DNA of 63,477 nt, from contig JAEUTQ010000075.1 of assembly GCA_016787445.1 (NCBI GenBank), positions 1-63,477 on the forward strand, written 5' to 3'. A program made the translations under genes and the position numbers. Of the stretch, positions 1 to 7,678 are shown in pieces. A model generated the notes under the pieces. It ran no database searches, was not told where the DNA came from, and saw nothing but the letters and a program-made list of their open reading frames with translations. Numbering within the stretch: the first letter of the stretch is position 1; the number at the start of each line of letters is the position of its first letter. This DNA comes from Bacteroidia bacterium. GTDB taxonomy: Bacteria; Bacteroidota; Bacteroidia; B-17B0; Aurantibacillaceae.

Positions 1-18
1 CTGAAATCCAAAAATATT

Positions 19-495
19 TCAATAAAAAATAAAAGTATCCACAAGATCACGATTTCCGGTCTGTTGATGACAATTAATACATAATGCAGGGTCTTTTTCT
101 ACACTATAAATCACCTCTCCGTTTGGTTTGGCTTCTCCCCAAATCCAGGCACCTTTATACTTATACATAAATGCATAAAAATTCAAACTGGTTCCCGACA
201 TCACTTCCTTTACTACCATGGATCGCTCAGGGAATTTTGTGTTTAATGGAAGTTTACCGTTATCTGTTAATGCGGCAAATGCGGTTTTATTAAATTTTAA
301 TTTAAAACTGCCGTGTGCTCCGTTATTGCCGGGATAAATAATGTTTGGATCGTTTTTATAATAATTAAAGGCTGCCTCATTTTTACAACTATCCAATAAA
401 GAATAATCCTTGTAAGCTAAATCAGGATTAATTCCCTTATCCTTCCTGCATGCAATCAAAATAATAGCCGTTAATATAAAAACATACTTATACAT
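19..495 (-). CDS. Cytochrome P460-like haem lipoprotein
   Basis: 158 aa. The N-terminus is a lipoprotein signal with a lipobox ending at Cys16 (LIAC), so the protein should be anchored in the periplasmic or outer membrane. Near the C-terminus a CINCH motif (about residues 139-143) is a class I c-type haem attachment site, followed by GNRDLV and a terminal aromatic stretch, the arrangement of cytochrome P460-family proteins. Those are small periplasmic monohaem proteins; substrate and partner cannot be read from sequence. Its start overlaps the stop of the upstream 153-aa gene by 8 bases, so it is the last gene of the purB operon, although no functional link to purine synthesis is evident. Confidence 0.75.
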   Translation of the reverse strand: MYKYVFILTAIILIACRKDKGINPDLAYKDYSLLDSCKNEAAFNYYKNDPNIIYPGNNGAHGSFKLKFNKTAFAALTDNGKLPLNTKFPERSMVVKEVMSGTSLNFYAFMYKYKGAWIWGEAKPNGEVIYSVEKDPALCINCHQQTGNRDLVDTFIFY

Positions 496-949
496 TCACG
501 ACGTATTTTGCCAGCCAGGTGTTTTTAAGAGGCTTCTTCCACTCTGCCCATTGTACGGAAGAGCTGATGGTATTGTCGTAAATAAGCGTATCGCCTGTAA
601 TTTCGCCGGATTGTAACAGCTCTGTAATTTTAGAGGAATGAATTACAATAGGTTCTTCGTTTTTATCGTATACAACCAATAAACGGTTTAACAACTCAAT
701 ATTGAAATGAATTTCTTGCTCTTTAACAAAACGTTGCAATTTATCAATGCTGCATCCGCTGGCGTTATAAGCGGTTTCATCCACTTTAAAAATCAACAAA
801 CGCTTTTTAAATATTTCAAATGAAGCTGCCAACTTAATTTCGTGCGCGGTCCAACCCGCTACGAAGTTCTTGCAATTCTCACTCAGCATTTGTAATTGTT
901 CGTTGCTAAGTTCTTTGCTGATAACGTATATCCAAACTCTTTCTGTCAT
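488..949 (-). CDS. Conserved Bacteroidota protein often labelled ABC transporter ATPase
   Basis: 153 aa, soluble, no signal peptide or membrane segment. It resembles a short family conserved in Bacteroidota with an ASGCSIDK motif (about residues 63-70). Members are commonly named ABC transporter ATPase in databases, but I see no Walker A loop, signature motif or Walker B, so that name looks unsupported. The ATG lies one base after the purB stop codon, so translation is probably coupled. The next gene overlaps its 3' end. Function unknown. A conserved cysteine (in ASGC) and a C-terminal tryptophan-rich stretch (WAEWKKPLKNTW) are the visible features. Confidence 0.7.
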   Translation of the reverse strand: MTERVWIYVISKELSNEQLQMLSENCKNFVAGWTAHEIKLAASFEIFKKRLLIFKVDETAYNASGCSIDKLQRFVKEQEIHFNIELLNRLLVVYDKNEEPIVIHSSKITELLQSGEITGDTLIYDNTISSSVQWAEWKKPLKNTWLAKYVVNV

Positions 950-950
950 G

Positions 951-2306
951 TTAATATTTAGGATTAATACCGGTGTAATTATGAGGTGTAATCTTTTTTA
1001 ATTCTTCTTTTATCGTGGCACTTACATTTAATGTATCAATAAACGCGTGCATAGAATCTTTCGTTACATGTGTATTGGTACGTGTTAAATCTTTTAATGC
1101 TTCGTATGGCTTAGGATAACCTTCGCGACGTAAAATCGTTTGTACCGCTTCAGCAACAACAGCCCAGTTATCTTCCAAGTCTAATTCAAAAGCCTTTTCG
1201 TTTAAAATCAATTTATCCAATCCTTTTAAAATACTTCTGAATGAAATCAACATATGCGACATCGGCACACCAATGTTTCTTAAAACAGTGCTATCCGTTA
1301 AATCGCGTTGTAAACGTGATACAGGAAGTTTAGCGGCAAGGTGCTCCAACAAGGCGTTCGCTACACCTAAGTTTCCTTCCGCGTTTTCAAAATCAATCGG
1401 ATTTACTTTATGTGGCATTGCTGATGATCCTACTTCACCCGCTTTTAATTTTTGTTTGAAATATTCCACACTGATGTACGACCATATATCGCGACACAAA
1501 TCGATTAAGATTGTATTGATGCGCTTGCAGGCATCACAATAAGCCGCTAAATTATCGTAATGTTCAATTTGTGTGGTGAATTGCGAGCGTGATAGACCTA
1601 ATGTCCCATTCACGAAATTATTCCCGAATTCAACCCAATTATATTTTGGATAAGCTACTTGATGCGCATTGAAATTACCGGTTGCGCCGCCAAACTTTGC
1701 TGAATAAGGAACGGCTTTTAATTGATTGATTTGTTTTTCGAGTCTTTCTACAAACACATAAATCTCCTTTCCTAATTTTGTAGGAGAGGCCGGTTGTCCG
1801 TGAGTACGTGCCAACATCGGAACTGCTTCCCAGGTTTTCGCTAAATCCTTGAGTTTTGATATTAAAGCATCGGTTTGCTTGAATAAAACATTGTGTGTAG
1901 CATCCTTTAAGGATAAAGGAATGGCGGTGTTATTAATATCCTGAGAAGTTAATCCGAAATGAACAAACTCCAAATATTTTTCAAGTCCGGCTGCGGTTAA
2001 TTTTTCTTTTACGAAATACTCCACCGCCTTCACGTCGTGATTGGTTGTTTTTTCCGTGTCTTTAATTTTTTGCGCATCCTCCAAAGAAAATTCGCTCACC
2101 ACTTTACGTAAGCTTTCTTTTTGCGCCGCACTTAACAAATTCAGCTGAGGAAGCTTGTTCTCAGTTAACGCGATGAAATATTCAATTTCAATTAATACGC
2201 GGTATTTTATTAAGCCATACTCCGAAAAGTAGGCCGCTAAATCTTCTGTTGCTTTTCTGTATCTGCCGTCAACCGGCGAAATGGCTGTAAGAGCACTTAA
2301 TTCCAT
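951..2306 (-). CDS. purB: Adenylosuccinate lyase
   Basis: 451 aa, full length for the family. PurB catalyses two steps of purine synthesis: SAICAR to AICAR plus fumarate, and adenylosuccinate to AMP plus fumarate. It is a cytoplasmic homotetramer of the fumarase/aspartase superfamily. Visible motifs are TTNHDVKAVEYF (about 87-98), TSQD (120-123), the catalytic-His region ARTHGQPASPT (about 166-176) and the flexible-loop signature SSAMPHKVNP (294-303) carrying the catalytic serine. It heads a three-gene minus-strand operon. A TAnnTTTG promoter element lies 14 bases upstream of the ATG. Confidence 0.97.
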   Translation of the reverse strand: MELSALTAISPVDGRYRKATEDLAAYFSEYGLIKYRVLIEIEYFIALTENKLPQLNLLSAAQKESLRKVVSEFSLEDAQKIKDTEKTTNHDVKAVEYFVKEKLTAAGLEKYLEFVHFGLTSQDINNTAIPLSLKDATHNVLFKQTDALISKLKDLAKTWEAVPMLARTHGQPASPTKLGKEIYVFVERLEKQINQLKAVPYSAKFGGATGNFNAHQVAYPKYNWVEFGNNFVNGTLGLSRSQFTTQIEHYDNLAAYCDACKRINTILIDLCRDIWSYISVEYFKQKLKAGEVGSSAMPHKVNPIDFENAEGNLGVANALLEHLAAKLPVSRLQRDLTDSTVLRNIGVPMSHMLISFRSILKGLDKLILNEKAFELDLEDNWAVVAEAVQTILRREGYPKPYEALKDLTRTNTHVTKDSMHAFIDTLNVSATIKEELKKITPHNYTGINPKY

Positions 2307-2320
2307 AAAAATGTAAAAAG

Positions 2321-2328
2321 CAAAGATA
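2321..2328 (-). promoter_or_regulatory. -7 element of the purB promoter
   Basis: On the minus strand this reads TATCTTTG, matching the Bacteroidota -7 consensus TAnnTTTG, 14 bases before the purB ATG. No clear -33 TTG is visible at the usual distance. Confidence 0.55.
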
Positions 2329-2376
2329 CGGTTTTTTTATATCTGTAATCTCACATTAAAAACTTACCTTTAGGGC

Positions 2377-2523
2377 ACTTTAGGGGTGCTGACTATTAGG
2401 TTATTTGAGGTTTCTGGTTTCTAATTAATAACTAACAAGAAACATTAAACAAGAAATAATCAATAGTAAGCTGAGAAAACACCCTTACTACCTGATGCGG
2501 GTAATGCCGACGAAGGGAAAAGT
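2377..2523 (+). promoter_or_regulatory. TPP riboswitch (thi box) 1, long P3 arm
   Basis: Canonical thi-box blocks in order: GGGGTGCT (2383-2390), GCTGAGA (2470-2476), ACCC, ACCTGAT, GGGTAATGCC and CGAAGGGAA (about 2511-2519). P1 can form between ACTTT (2377-2381) and AAAGT (2518-2522). The region between GGGGTGCT and GCTGAGA, the P3 arm, is about 79 bases, far longer than in typical bacterial examples, and can fold back on itself (ACTATT near 2392 with AATAGT near 2463; GTTTCT with AGAAAC). It ends 30 bases before the PnuC-family gene, so TPP is expected to repress that transporter, probably by hiding the start region. A near-consensus TACCTTTA lies just upstream (2365-2372). Confidence 0.9.
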
Positions 2524-2553
2524 AATTCTGTTTTCGCGCTCCCCTTTTAAATT

Positions 2554-3099
2554 ATGACATTACTTGGTATCATAGCTTTAATTAGCGGTGTAGCGGGCGT
2601 TATCCTCACTATCAAACAAAGTATTTGGTGCTGGCCAATGGCCTTAATTTCGGTGCTTACTTCCGGTATTGAATTTTATGAATCGCGTTTGTATGGCGAC
2701 ATGGCCTTACAAGTGTTTTATTTTATCAGCGGTGTTTACGGCTGGGTATATTGGAATAAAAAAAAGAAGGATGATTTTAAAATTACATCGCTCCCATTAA
2801 AACTTATTTTACCACTCAGCGCATTCACGGTTGCTCAATTTTTTATTTATTATTATTTGCTCGTTGTATTTAAAGGTGATAAAGTTTTTATGGATGCTTT
2901 GCTCACGGCTTGCAGTTTAACGGCCACTTATATGATGACGAAGAAATGGGTTCAGAACTGGGCGTTTTGGGTGCTGATTGATTTCGCTTACATTGGCCTC
3001 TATTTTTCAAAAGATCTTTATTTGTATGCACTGTTATACTTATTCTTCACTATCATTGCTTTATTCGGTTACTTAAATTGGAAAAAAACAGTATCATAA
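2554..3099 (+). CDS. pnuT: PnuC-family transporter, predicted thiamine transporter PnuT
   Basis: 181 aa with about seven hydrophobic segments. The block GDMALQVFYFISGVYGW (about 49-65) is the hallmark of PnuC-family facilitators. Family members move nicotinamide riboside, riboflavin or thiamine down their gradients and rely on cytoplasmic phosphorylation to trap the substrate. The substrate here is inferred to be thiamine because a TPP riboswitch lies directly upstream and a second one precedes a TonB receptor just downstream. The last 22 bases overlap the following kinase gene, so the two are probably translationally coupled. Confidence 0.85.
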   Translation: MTLLGIIALISGVAGVILTIKQSIWCWPMALISVLTSGIEFYESRLYGDMALQVFYFISGVYGWVYWNKKKKDDFKITSLPLKLILPLSAFTVAQFFIYYYLLVVFKGDKVFMDALLTACSLTATYMMTKKWVQNWAFWVLIDFAYIGLYFSKDLYLYALLYLFFTIIALFGYLNWKKTVS

Positions 3100-3614
3100 A
3101 AATTGCCGTCATAGGCGCAGAAAGTACCGGCAAGTCCACTCTTGTAAAAGAATTGGCTCAGTATTTCCATACCGAATATGTAGAGGAATATGCCCGCGAA
3201 TATTTTAATACACACAACATCGATGATTATTCGATTGAGGTATTTGATAAAATTTACAGCAAACAATTGGAGAATGAAGAATTAAAATCTGCCCATGCTA
3301 AAGGATTTTTATTTTGTGATACGACCTTAATTACGGGTAAGATTTGGAGTGAAGAGGTGTTCGGAAAAACCGCCCCTTTTATAAATGAGAGAATTTTTAA
3401 ACATCATTACGACTTTTACTTGGTCACTGATAATGATGTGCTTTGGGTGGCCGACGGACAAAGAAAAAATCCGCTTAACCGCGGCGAATTACTCAATAAA
3501 AATATTGAACTACTAAAGGAACTTAAGGCAAGTTTCGAAATAGTGAATGGTTTGCACGAACAACGTTTGAAGAATGCTATTAGCATTATTAAAAAGCATT
3601 TTGCGCTGACTTAA
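3078..3614 (+). CDS. NadR-like P-loop kinase, possibly thiamine-trapping
   Basis: 178 aa with a Walker A loop GAESTGKST at residues 13-21, followed by EEYAREYF (36-43) and FCDTTLITGKIW, the pattern of the kinase domain of NadR (ribosylnicotinamide kinase). The N-terminal nucleotidyltransferase domain of full NadR is absent. Start is TTG at 3078, inside the end of pnuT; no ATG is available before the P-loop. PnuC-type transporters work with kinases that trap the substrate. Co-transcription with a TPP-controlled PnuT suggests that this one phosphorylates thiamine rather than nicotinamide riboside; that is inference. Confidence 0.8.
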   Translation: MEKNSIIKIAVIGAESTGKSTLVKELAQYFHTEYVEEYAREYFNTHNIDDYSIEVFDKIYSKQLENEELKSAHAKGFLFCDTTLITGKIWSEEVFGKTAPFINERIFKHHYDFYLVTDNDVLWVADGQRKNPLNRGELLNKNIELLKELKASFEIVNGLHEQRLKNAISIIKKHFALT

Positions 3615-3628
3615 TTTTCGTATATTTG
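3601..3628 (+). promoter_or_regulatory. Promoter of the riboswitch-TonB receptor unit
   Basis: TTG at 3601-3603, a 17-base spacer and TATATTTG at 3621-3628 match the Bacteroidota -33/-7 promoter (TTG / TAnnTTTG). It overlaps the end of the upstream kinase gene and lies just before TPP riboswitch 2, so the receptor can be transcribed separately from pnuT. Confidence 0.7.
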
Positions 3629-3636
3629 CCTCGGTC

Positions 3637-3745
3637 TTAAGGGGTGCTTATAGTTTACTATAGGCTGAGATTATACCCAATAACAATGAGTGCCCAAACA
3701 CTGTTGTTATGCACCTGAACAGGATAATGCCTGCGTAGGGAACAG
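3637..3745 (+). promoter_or_regulatory. TPP riboswitch 2 with an inserted hairpin
   Basis: Thi-box blocks GGGGTGCT (3641-3648), GGCTGAGA (3663-3670), ACCC (3675-3678), ACCTGA (3713-3718), GGATAATGCC (3722-3731) and CGTAGGGAA (about 3734-3742). P3 is short (TATAG/CTATA). Between ACCC and ACCTGA, where about five bases are usual, there are 34 bases that fold into a hairpin: ATAACAA (3680-3686) with TTGTTAT (3704-3710), and AGTG (3689-3692) with CACT (3699-3702). All binding-core blocks remain intact. It lies upstream of the TonB-dependent receptor and should reduce its expression when TPP is plentiful. Confidence 0.92.
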
Positions 3746-3753
3746 TTAAAAAG

Positions 3754-3776
3754 CAAATGCAACCCCTTTGCATTTG
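3754..3776 (+). promoter_or_regulatory. Stem-loop between riboswitch 2 and the receptor start
   Basis: A perfect 9-bp inverted repeat, CAAATGCAA and TTGCATTTG, around the loop CCCCT. It lies just after the aptamer and 25 bases before the ATG. No T-run follows, so it is not a standard intrinsic terminator. It may be part of the riboswitch expression platform. Confidence 0.5.
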
Positions 3777-3801
3777 ATGGTTTAACATAAAAAGAAACAA
3801 A

Positions 3802-6234
3802 ATGAAACTAAAAAAAGTGGCTCGTTTGTGCAGCCTTGCCTTCGGTGTATTGTATATGCCTTTGGCAAAAGCGCAATTTTCCATCAACGGTACTGTGACC
3901 GGTCCGGATAAAAATGCCATACCCTATTCGGTCATTGGCGTTAAAAACACCTTTATTTCGTCGCAGGCAAATGCTTTTGGCGAATATAAAATTACCAACC
4001 TGAAACCAGGAACGTATGTTCTGATAACGAATTGCATTGGTTATAAAATGCGTTATGATACGGTTCAATTGAGCGAAAATCTTAAACTGGATATTACACT
4101 AACGGTCGACGACATACGGCTGGATGAAATTCCCGTAAGTTCAACGCGCGCCACCAAACAAAGCGCCATGGCTTATACGGAAATAGGTAAAGAAGAAATT
4201 GCAAAACTAAATTTAGGGCAGGATATCCCGATGGTATTAAGTCAGGCACCTAGCGTTGTCAGCAACAGTGATGCCGGTAACGGAGTTGGTTATACCGGAT
4301 TAAGAATAAGAGGCACCGATGGAACACGTATTAATGTAACCATTAACGGCATTCCGGTTAACGATGCTGAAAGTCAGGGTGTGTTTTATGTTAACATGCC
4401 TGATTTGCTTTCGTCTGTTAATTCGGTGCAAATACAACGCGGCGTTGGTGCTTCCAGTAATGGTGCCGGTGCATTTGGTGCCAGCATTAATATGCAAACT
4501 AACACACTGAATGAAAAACCATACGCCGAGCTCATTCACTCGGCAGGATCCTATAGAACCATGCGCAACACCTTGAATGTAGGGAGCGGATTGATTGGCG
4601 GACACTTTGCAGTAGATGCCCGCTTAAGTAATATTAAAAGTGATGGCTACATAGATAGAGCCAAATCTAATTTATCGTCATATTATTTGGCGGGCGGTTA
4701 TTACGGACAAAAAACAATTGTGAAAGCCATTATGTTTTCCGGAAAGGAAAAAACCTATCAAGCTTGGTATTATGTACCGGAAGATTCCATTAAAAACGGA
4801 AACAGAACCTATAATCCGGCAGGAGAATATGTAGATGGAAATGGTAACGTAAAATATTATGATAATGAAACCGATAATTATGTTCAGGATAATTATCAGA
4901 TTCACTGGATTCAAACCATTAATAATAAATTAAATTTTACCATTGCCGGACATTATACCGAAGGAAAAGGTTATTATGAACAATACCGCGGCAACGATGA
5001 TTTTGCCAATTACGGTATGGAAAATATTGTGATTGGAACAAATACTATTACATCAACCGACTTAATCAGAAGACGCTGGCTCGACAATGATTTTGCCGGC
5101 GTTGTTTACAGTTTAAATTACAACCCAAATTCCAAACTGAAATTTAATATCGGCGGAGGCAACAACGGTTATTATGGCCGACACATGGGTGAAGTCATCT
5201 GGGCACGTTATGCAAGCACAAGTGATATGGGCAAACGCTATTATCAGAATCAGGCCTTTAAAAATGACAATAACATTTATTTTAAATCAACAGTTACACT
5301 CACAAAAGGTTTGACTGTGTTTTTAGATGTGCAATACCGCAATGTGTTTTATTCCTTTTTAGGATTTGATACTACGTTGGCACAAGTGCAACAAAGTGTG
5401 ACGTATGATTTTTTTAATCCGAAAATCGGCTTGAACTATAACGTGAATGATAAAATACGCGTGTATGCTTCCTATGCCATGACAAACAAAGAACCGAACC
5501 GCGATGATTTCGTTAACAGCAGCGGAAAAAGCCGTCCGAAATATGAATCACTCAATGATTTGGAAATTGGCGCTACTTACGCGTCCAAAGATGTGTTTGG
5601 TGAAATTAATTTCTACAACATGGATTACACCAATCAATTAGTATTGAACGGTGAAGTAAATGATGTGGGGGCTTATAATCGCGTTAACGTTGACAGAAGT
5701 TACAGAAGAGGAATAGAAATTCAAGCCGGTGTTAACCTTAGTAAATATTTTACGTTGAGCGGGAATTTGACTTTATCACGTAACAGAATAAAAACATTTA
5801 CAGAATATCTGGATAGCGCGAGTGCCGACTGGAGTGTTTATACGCAATACAAAATCAATTATGTGGAGACAGATATTTCTTTTTCTCCAAATGTGATTGC
5901 AGGCGGTGTGTTAACTGCTAAACCTATTAAAGGGTTGGAGATTTCCCTAATTAATAAATATGTAGGCCGTCAGTACTTAGATAATACGACCAATGTAAAC
6001 AGAAGTATCAACCCGTATTACGTTGCAGATGCGCGCGTTTATTACAGCATCAAAACTAAATACCATACCGAATTAGGCTTGAACTTGACCGTGAATAATG
6101 TATTTAATACACTATATGAAACCAATGGTTATACATTCAGTTATTACACGGATCAAACCTTGAACACCTTTAATTATTTGGCGCCGGCTGCACCTATCAA
6201 CTTTTTGGCCGGTATTAGTTTGAAGTTCCAATAA
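3802..6234 (+). CDS. TonB-dependent outer-membrane receptor, predicted thiamine/TPP uptake
   Basis: 810 aa. Signal peptide (about 1-24, ending LAKA), an N-terminal CarboxypepD_reg-like beta-sandwich (about 27-110), a plug domain (about 115-220, with GLRIRGTDGTRINVTINGIPVNDAESQ type motifs) and a 22-strand-type barrel to the C-terminus, which ends in an aromatic residue before Gln (SLKFQ). Such receptors import scarce ligands across the outer membrane with TonB energy. The TPP riboswitch upstream implies that the ligand is thiamine or a phosphorylated form. The gene converges with, and overlaps by 20 bases, the epimerase-like gene on the other strand. Confidence 0.93.
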   Translation: MKLKKVARLCSLAFGVLYMPLAKAQFSINGTVTGPDKNAIPYSVIGVKNTFISSQANAFGEYKITNLKPGTYVLITNCIGYKMRYDTVQLSENLKLDITLTVDDIRLDEIPVSSTRATKQSAMAYTEIGKEEIAKLNLGQDIPMVLSQAPSVVSNSDAGNGVGYTGLRIRGTDGTRINVTINGIPVNDAESQGVFYVNMPDLLSSVNSVQIQRGVGASSNGAGAFGASINMQTNTLNEKPYAELIHSAGSYRTMRNTLNVGSGLIGGHFAVDARLSNIKSDGYIDRAKSNLSSYYLAGGYYGQKTIVKAIMFSGKEKTYQAWYYVPEDSIKNGNRTYNPAGEYVDGNGNVKYYDNETDNYVQDNYQIHWIQTINNKLNFTIAGHYTEGKGYYEQYRGNDDFANYGMENIVIGTNTITSTDLIRRRWLDNDFAGVVYSLNYNPNSKLKFNIGGGNNGYYGRHMGEVIWARYASTSDMGKRYYQNQAFKNDNNIYFKSTVTLTKGLTVFLDVQYRNVFYSFLGFDTTLAQVQQSVTYDFFNPKIGLNYNVNDKIRVYASYAMTNKEPNRDDFVNSSGKSRPKYESLNDLEIGATYASKDVFGEINFYNMDYTNQLVLNGEVNDVGAYNRVNVDRSYRRGIEIQAGVNLSKYFTLSGNLTLSRNRIKTFTEYLDSASADWSVYTQYKINYVETDISFSPNVIAGGVLTAKPIKGLEISLINKYVGRQYLDNTTNVNRSINPYYVADARVYYSIKTKYHTELGLNLTVNNVFNTLYETNGYTFSYYTDQTLNTFNYLAPAAPINFLAGISLKFQ

Positions 6235-7135
6235 GGTTAGAAAGCGCTTCCTCTATTTCAGGAAACTCAAATACAAATCCCCCGGAGAGTGATTTTCGGG
6301 GGATTATATTTACAGAATCCAATACTAAAGACGCTTCTGTTCCCATGAACAAAGCGCCAAGTTTAACTGCCGGTGTTGGCGCAGGAAAACCAATCGGCAT
6401 TTTACAAGCTTTTCTAAATGCTTTCATCATGTCGGAATTTGTTACCGGATTTTGTGAAGCCGCATGGTACACACCGTTAGCTTCCGGATTGTTTATCAAC
6501 CATCCTGCTAAACGACATACATCTTTTTCATGAATCCAGCTTACCATTTGTTTGCCGCTACCTGCCGCGCCACCCAATCCTAATTTCACCAATGGCAAAA
6601 GTGTTGGCACCACGCCTCCACTCTTTCCTAATACCATAGAAATTCTTAAAATAATCTGACGCGTTTGAGGAAGTTGAAACGAGTTGACAGCTTGCTCCCA
6701 TTGCTTACACACCTCAAACATAAATCCCGAACCTTCAGTTTGGCTCAACTCATCGTGTGGTCCGTCTACCGCATTTTGATAAACCGCCGCGGCCGAAAAA
6801 TTAATCCACACCTTTGGCGGCAAATTTAGTTTTTGTATGGCTTCTCCAATAGCTTGGGTAGACTTCACTCTGGATTCTAAGATTTCCTTTTTATTCGTTT
6901 CGTTAAAGCGACAATTAATACTTCTTCCGCTTAAATTAATTATTGCCTCGGCCCCATTGAGTTCTTTTGTCCACTCGCCCTGTTGAACGCCATCCCATTT
7001 TATAAATTTGATTTTCCCTCCTGAAGTCTTTGCATATCTGCTTAACACCACAATTTCATCGAAGGAAGAAAGAAAATATTGTGACAACACTTTCCCTAAA
7101 TATCCTGTACCTCCTGCTAAAACTATTTTACGCAT
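6215..7135 (-). CDS. TIGR01777-family epimerase-like protein (YfcH/SulA type)
   Basis: 306 aa. The N-terminal dinucleotide-binding motif GGTGYLGKVL (about 8-17) belongs to an extended short-chain dehydrogenase fold, and SWIHEKDV (about residues 200-207) plus the C-terminal DUF1731-like part are typical of the TIGR01777 family. Members resemble nucleotide-sugar epimerases, but their substrate is unknown. A small membrane-protein gene lies just upstream on the same strand, its end overlapping this start by 8 bases, so the two are an operon. The 3' end overlaps the TonB receptor gene on the opposite strand. Confidence 0.85.
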   Translation of the reverse strand: MRKIVLAGGTGYLGKVLSQYFLSSFDEIVVLSRYAKTSGGKIKFIKWDGVQQGEWTKELNGAEAIINLSGRSINCRFNETNKKEILESRVKSTQAIGEAIQKLNLPPKVWINFSAAAVYQNAVDGPHDELSQTEGSGFMFEVCKQWEQAVNSFQLPQTRQIILRISMVLGKSGGVVPTLLPLVKLGLGGAAGSGKQMVSWIHEKDVCRLAGWLINNPEANGVYHAASQNPVTNSDMMKAFRKACKMPIGFPAPTPAVKLGALFMGTEASLVLDSVNIIPRKSLSGGFVFEFPEIEEALSNLIGTSN

Positions 7136-7565
7136 TTGTTTTTTGCTGTTTATGTTCGAGCCAATCCTTAACCGTAATCACGAAATAAAAAATAGCAATG
7201 CCCCATGCACTCACAAACCAATACGCATAAATTCGTTCGGTTTTAGTATTAGGGATACTGCCATGCGCCACCTCCTCAAATAAAAAAGCCAATAATCCAC
7301 CGATAACAAAATAACTCAATACTGCTAACCAGAATATTTTTAAGTAATCGTTCATTTGCTTTTTTGCCAGTTTACGTATAGTAACAATGATGGCGTTAAT
7401 AAGTTGATACAATCCCACAAAAAATTGCACAAGGGCTGTCCAAATTAAGACCTCCTTCCATTTTATACCTCCTTCATAAGAAGGATTATTGATAATGGCT
7501 AAGAAGATGGTGATGAACGAAACGCCTAATAAGATGCCTTGAGTGATGATATTGGTTAATTTCAT
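7128..7565 (-). CDS. Small four-helix membrane protein
   Basis: 145 aa from the ATG at 7565 (MKLTNIITQG). An upstream ATG at 7601 would add 12 residues of poor coding character, and the 7565 start is preceded by an AT-rich TACATTTA-like element. Four hydrophobic segments are visible (about 4-25, 38-60, 76-97 and 115-135 from this start), with a short charged C-terminus. I do not recognise the family. The stop overlaps the start of the epimerase-like gene, so the two are probably co-expressed. Confidence 0.65.
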   Translation of the reverse strand: MKLTNIITQGILLGVSFITIFLAIINNPSYEGGIKWKEVLIWTALVQFFVGLYQLINAIIVTIRKLAKKQMNDYLKIFWLAVLSYFVIGGLLAFLFEEVAHGSIPNTKTERIYAYWFVSAWGIAIFYFVITVKDWLEHKQQKTNA

Positions 7566-7666
7566 AGTATAAATGTAACCAAAGCAATTCTTCATGATCA
7601 TTAAATTGGTATTATTTAGTGCTTTTTAACAGACTAAAAAAGCTTATAAAACCAAGAGTATTTGAT

Positions 7667-7674
7667 TATCTTTG
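7667..7674 (+). promoter_or_regulatory. -7 element of mtaB, near-leaderless
   Basis: TATCTTTG matches TAnnTTTG and is followed by only four bases (CGCC) before the ATG at 7679. Transcription starting a few bases downstream of the -7 box would give an essentially leaderless mRNA. No -33 TTG is clear. Confidence 0.6.
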
Positions 7675-7678
7675 CGCC

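Noticed and set aside
1273..1542. A plus-strand reading frame inside purB
   Set aside because: Shadow of the purB coding frame, with no independent support.
4300..4914. Minus-strand reading frames inside the TonB receptor gene
   Set aside because: They have no family resemblance or start signals and mirror the strongly coding plus frame.
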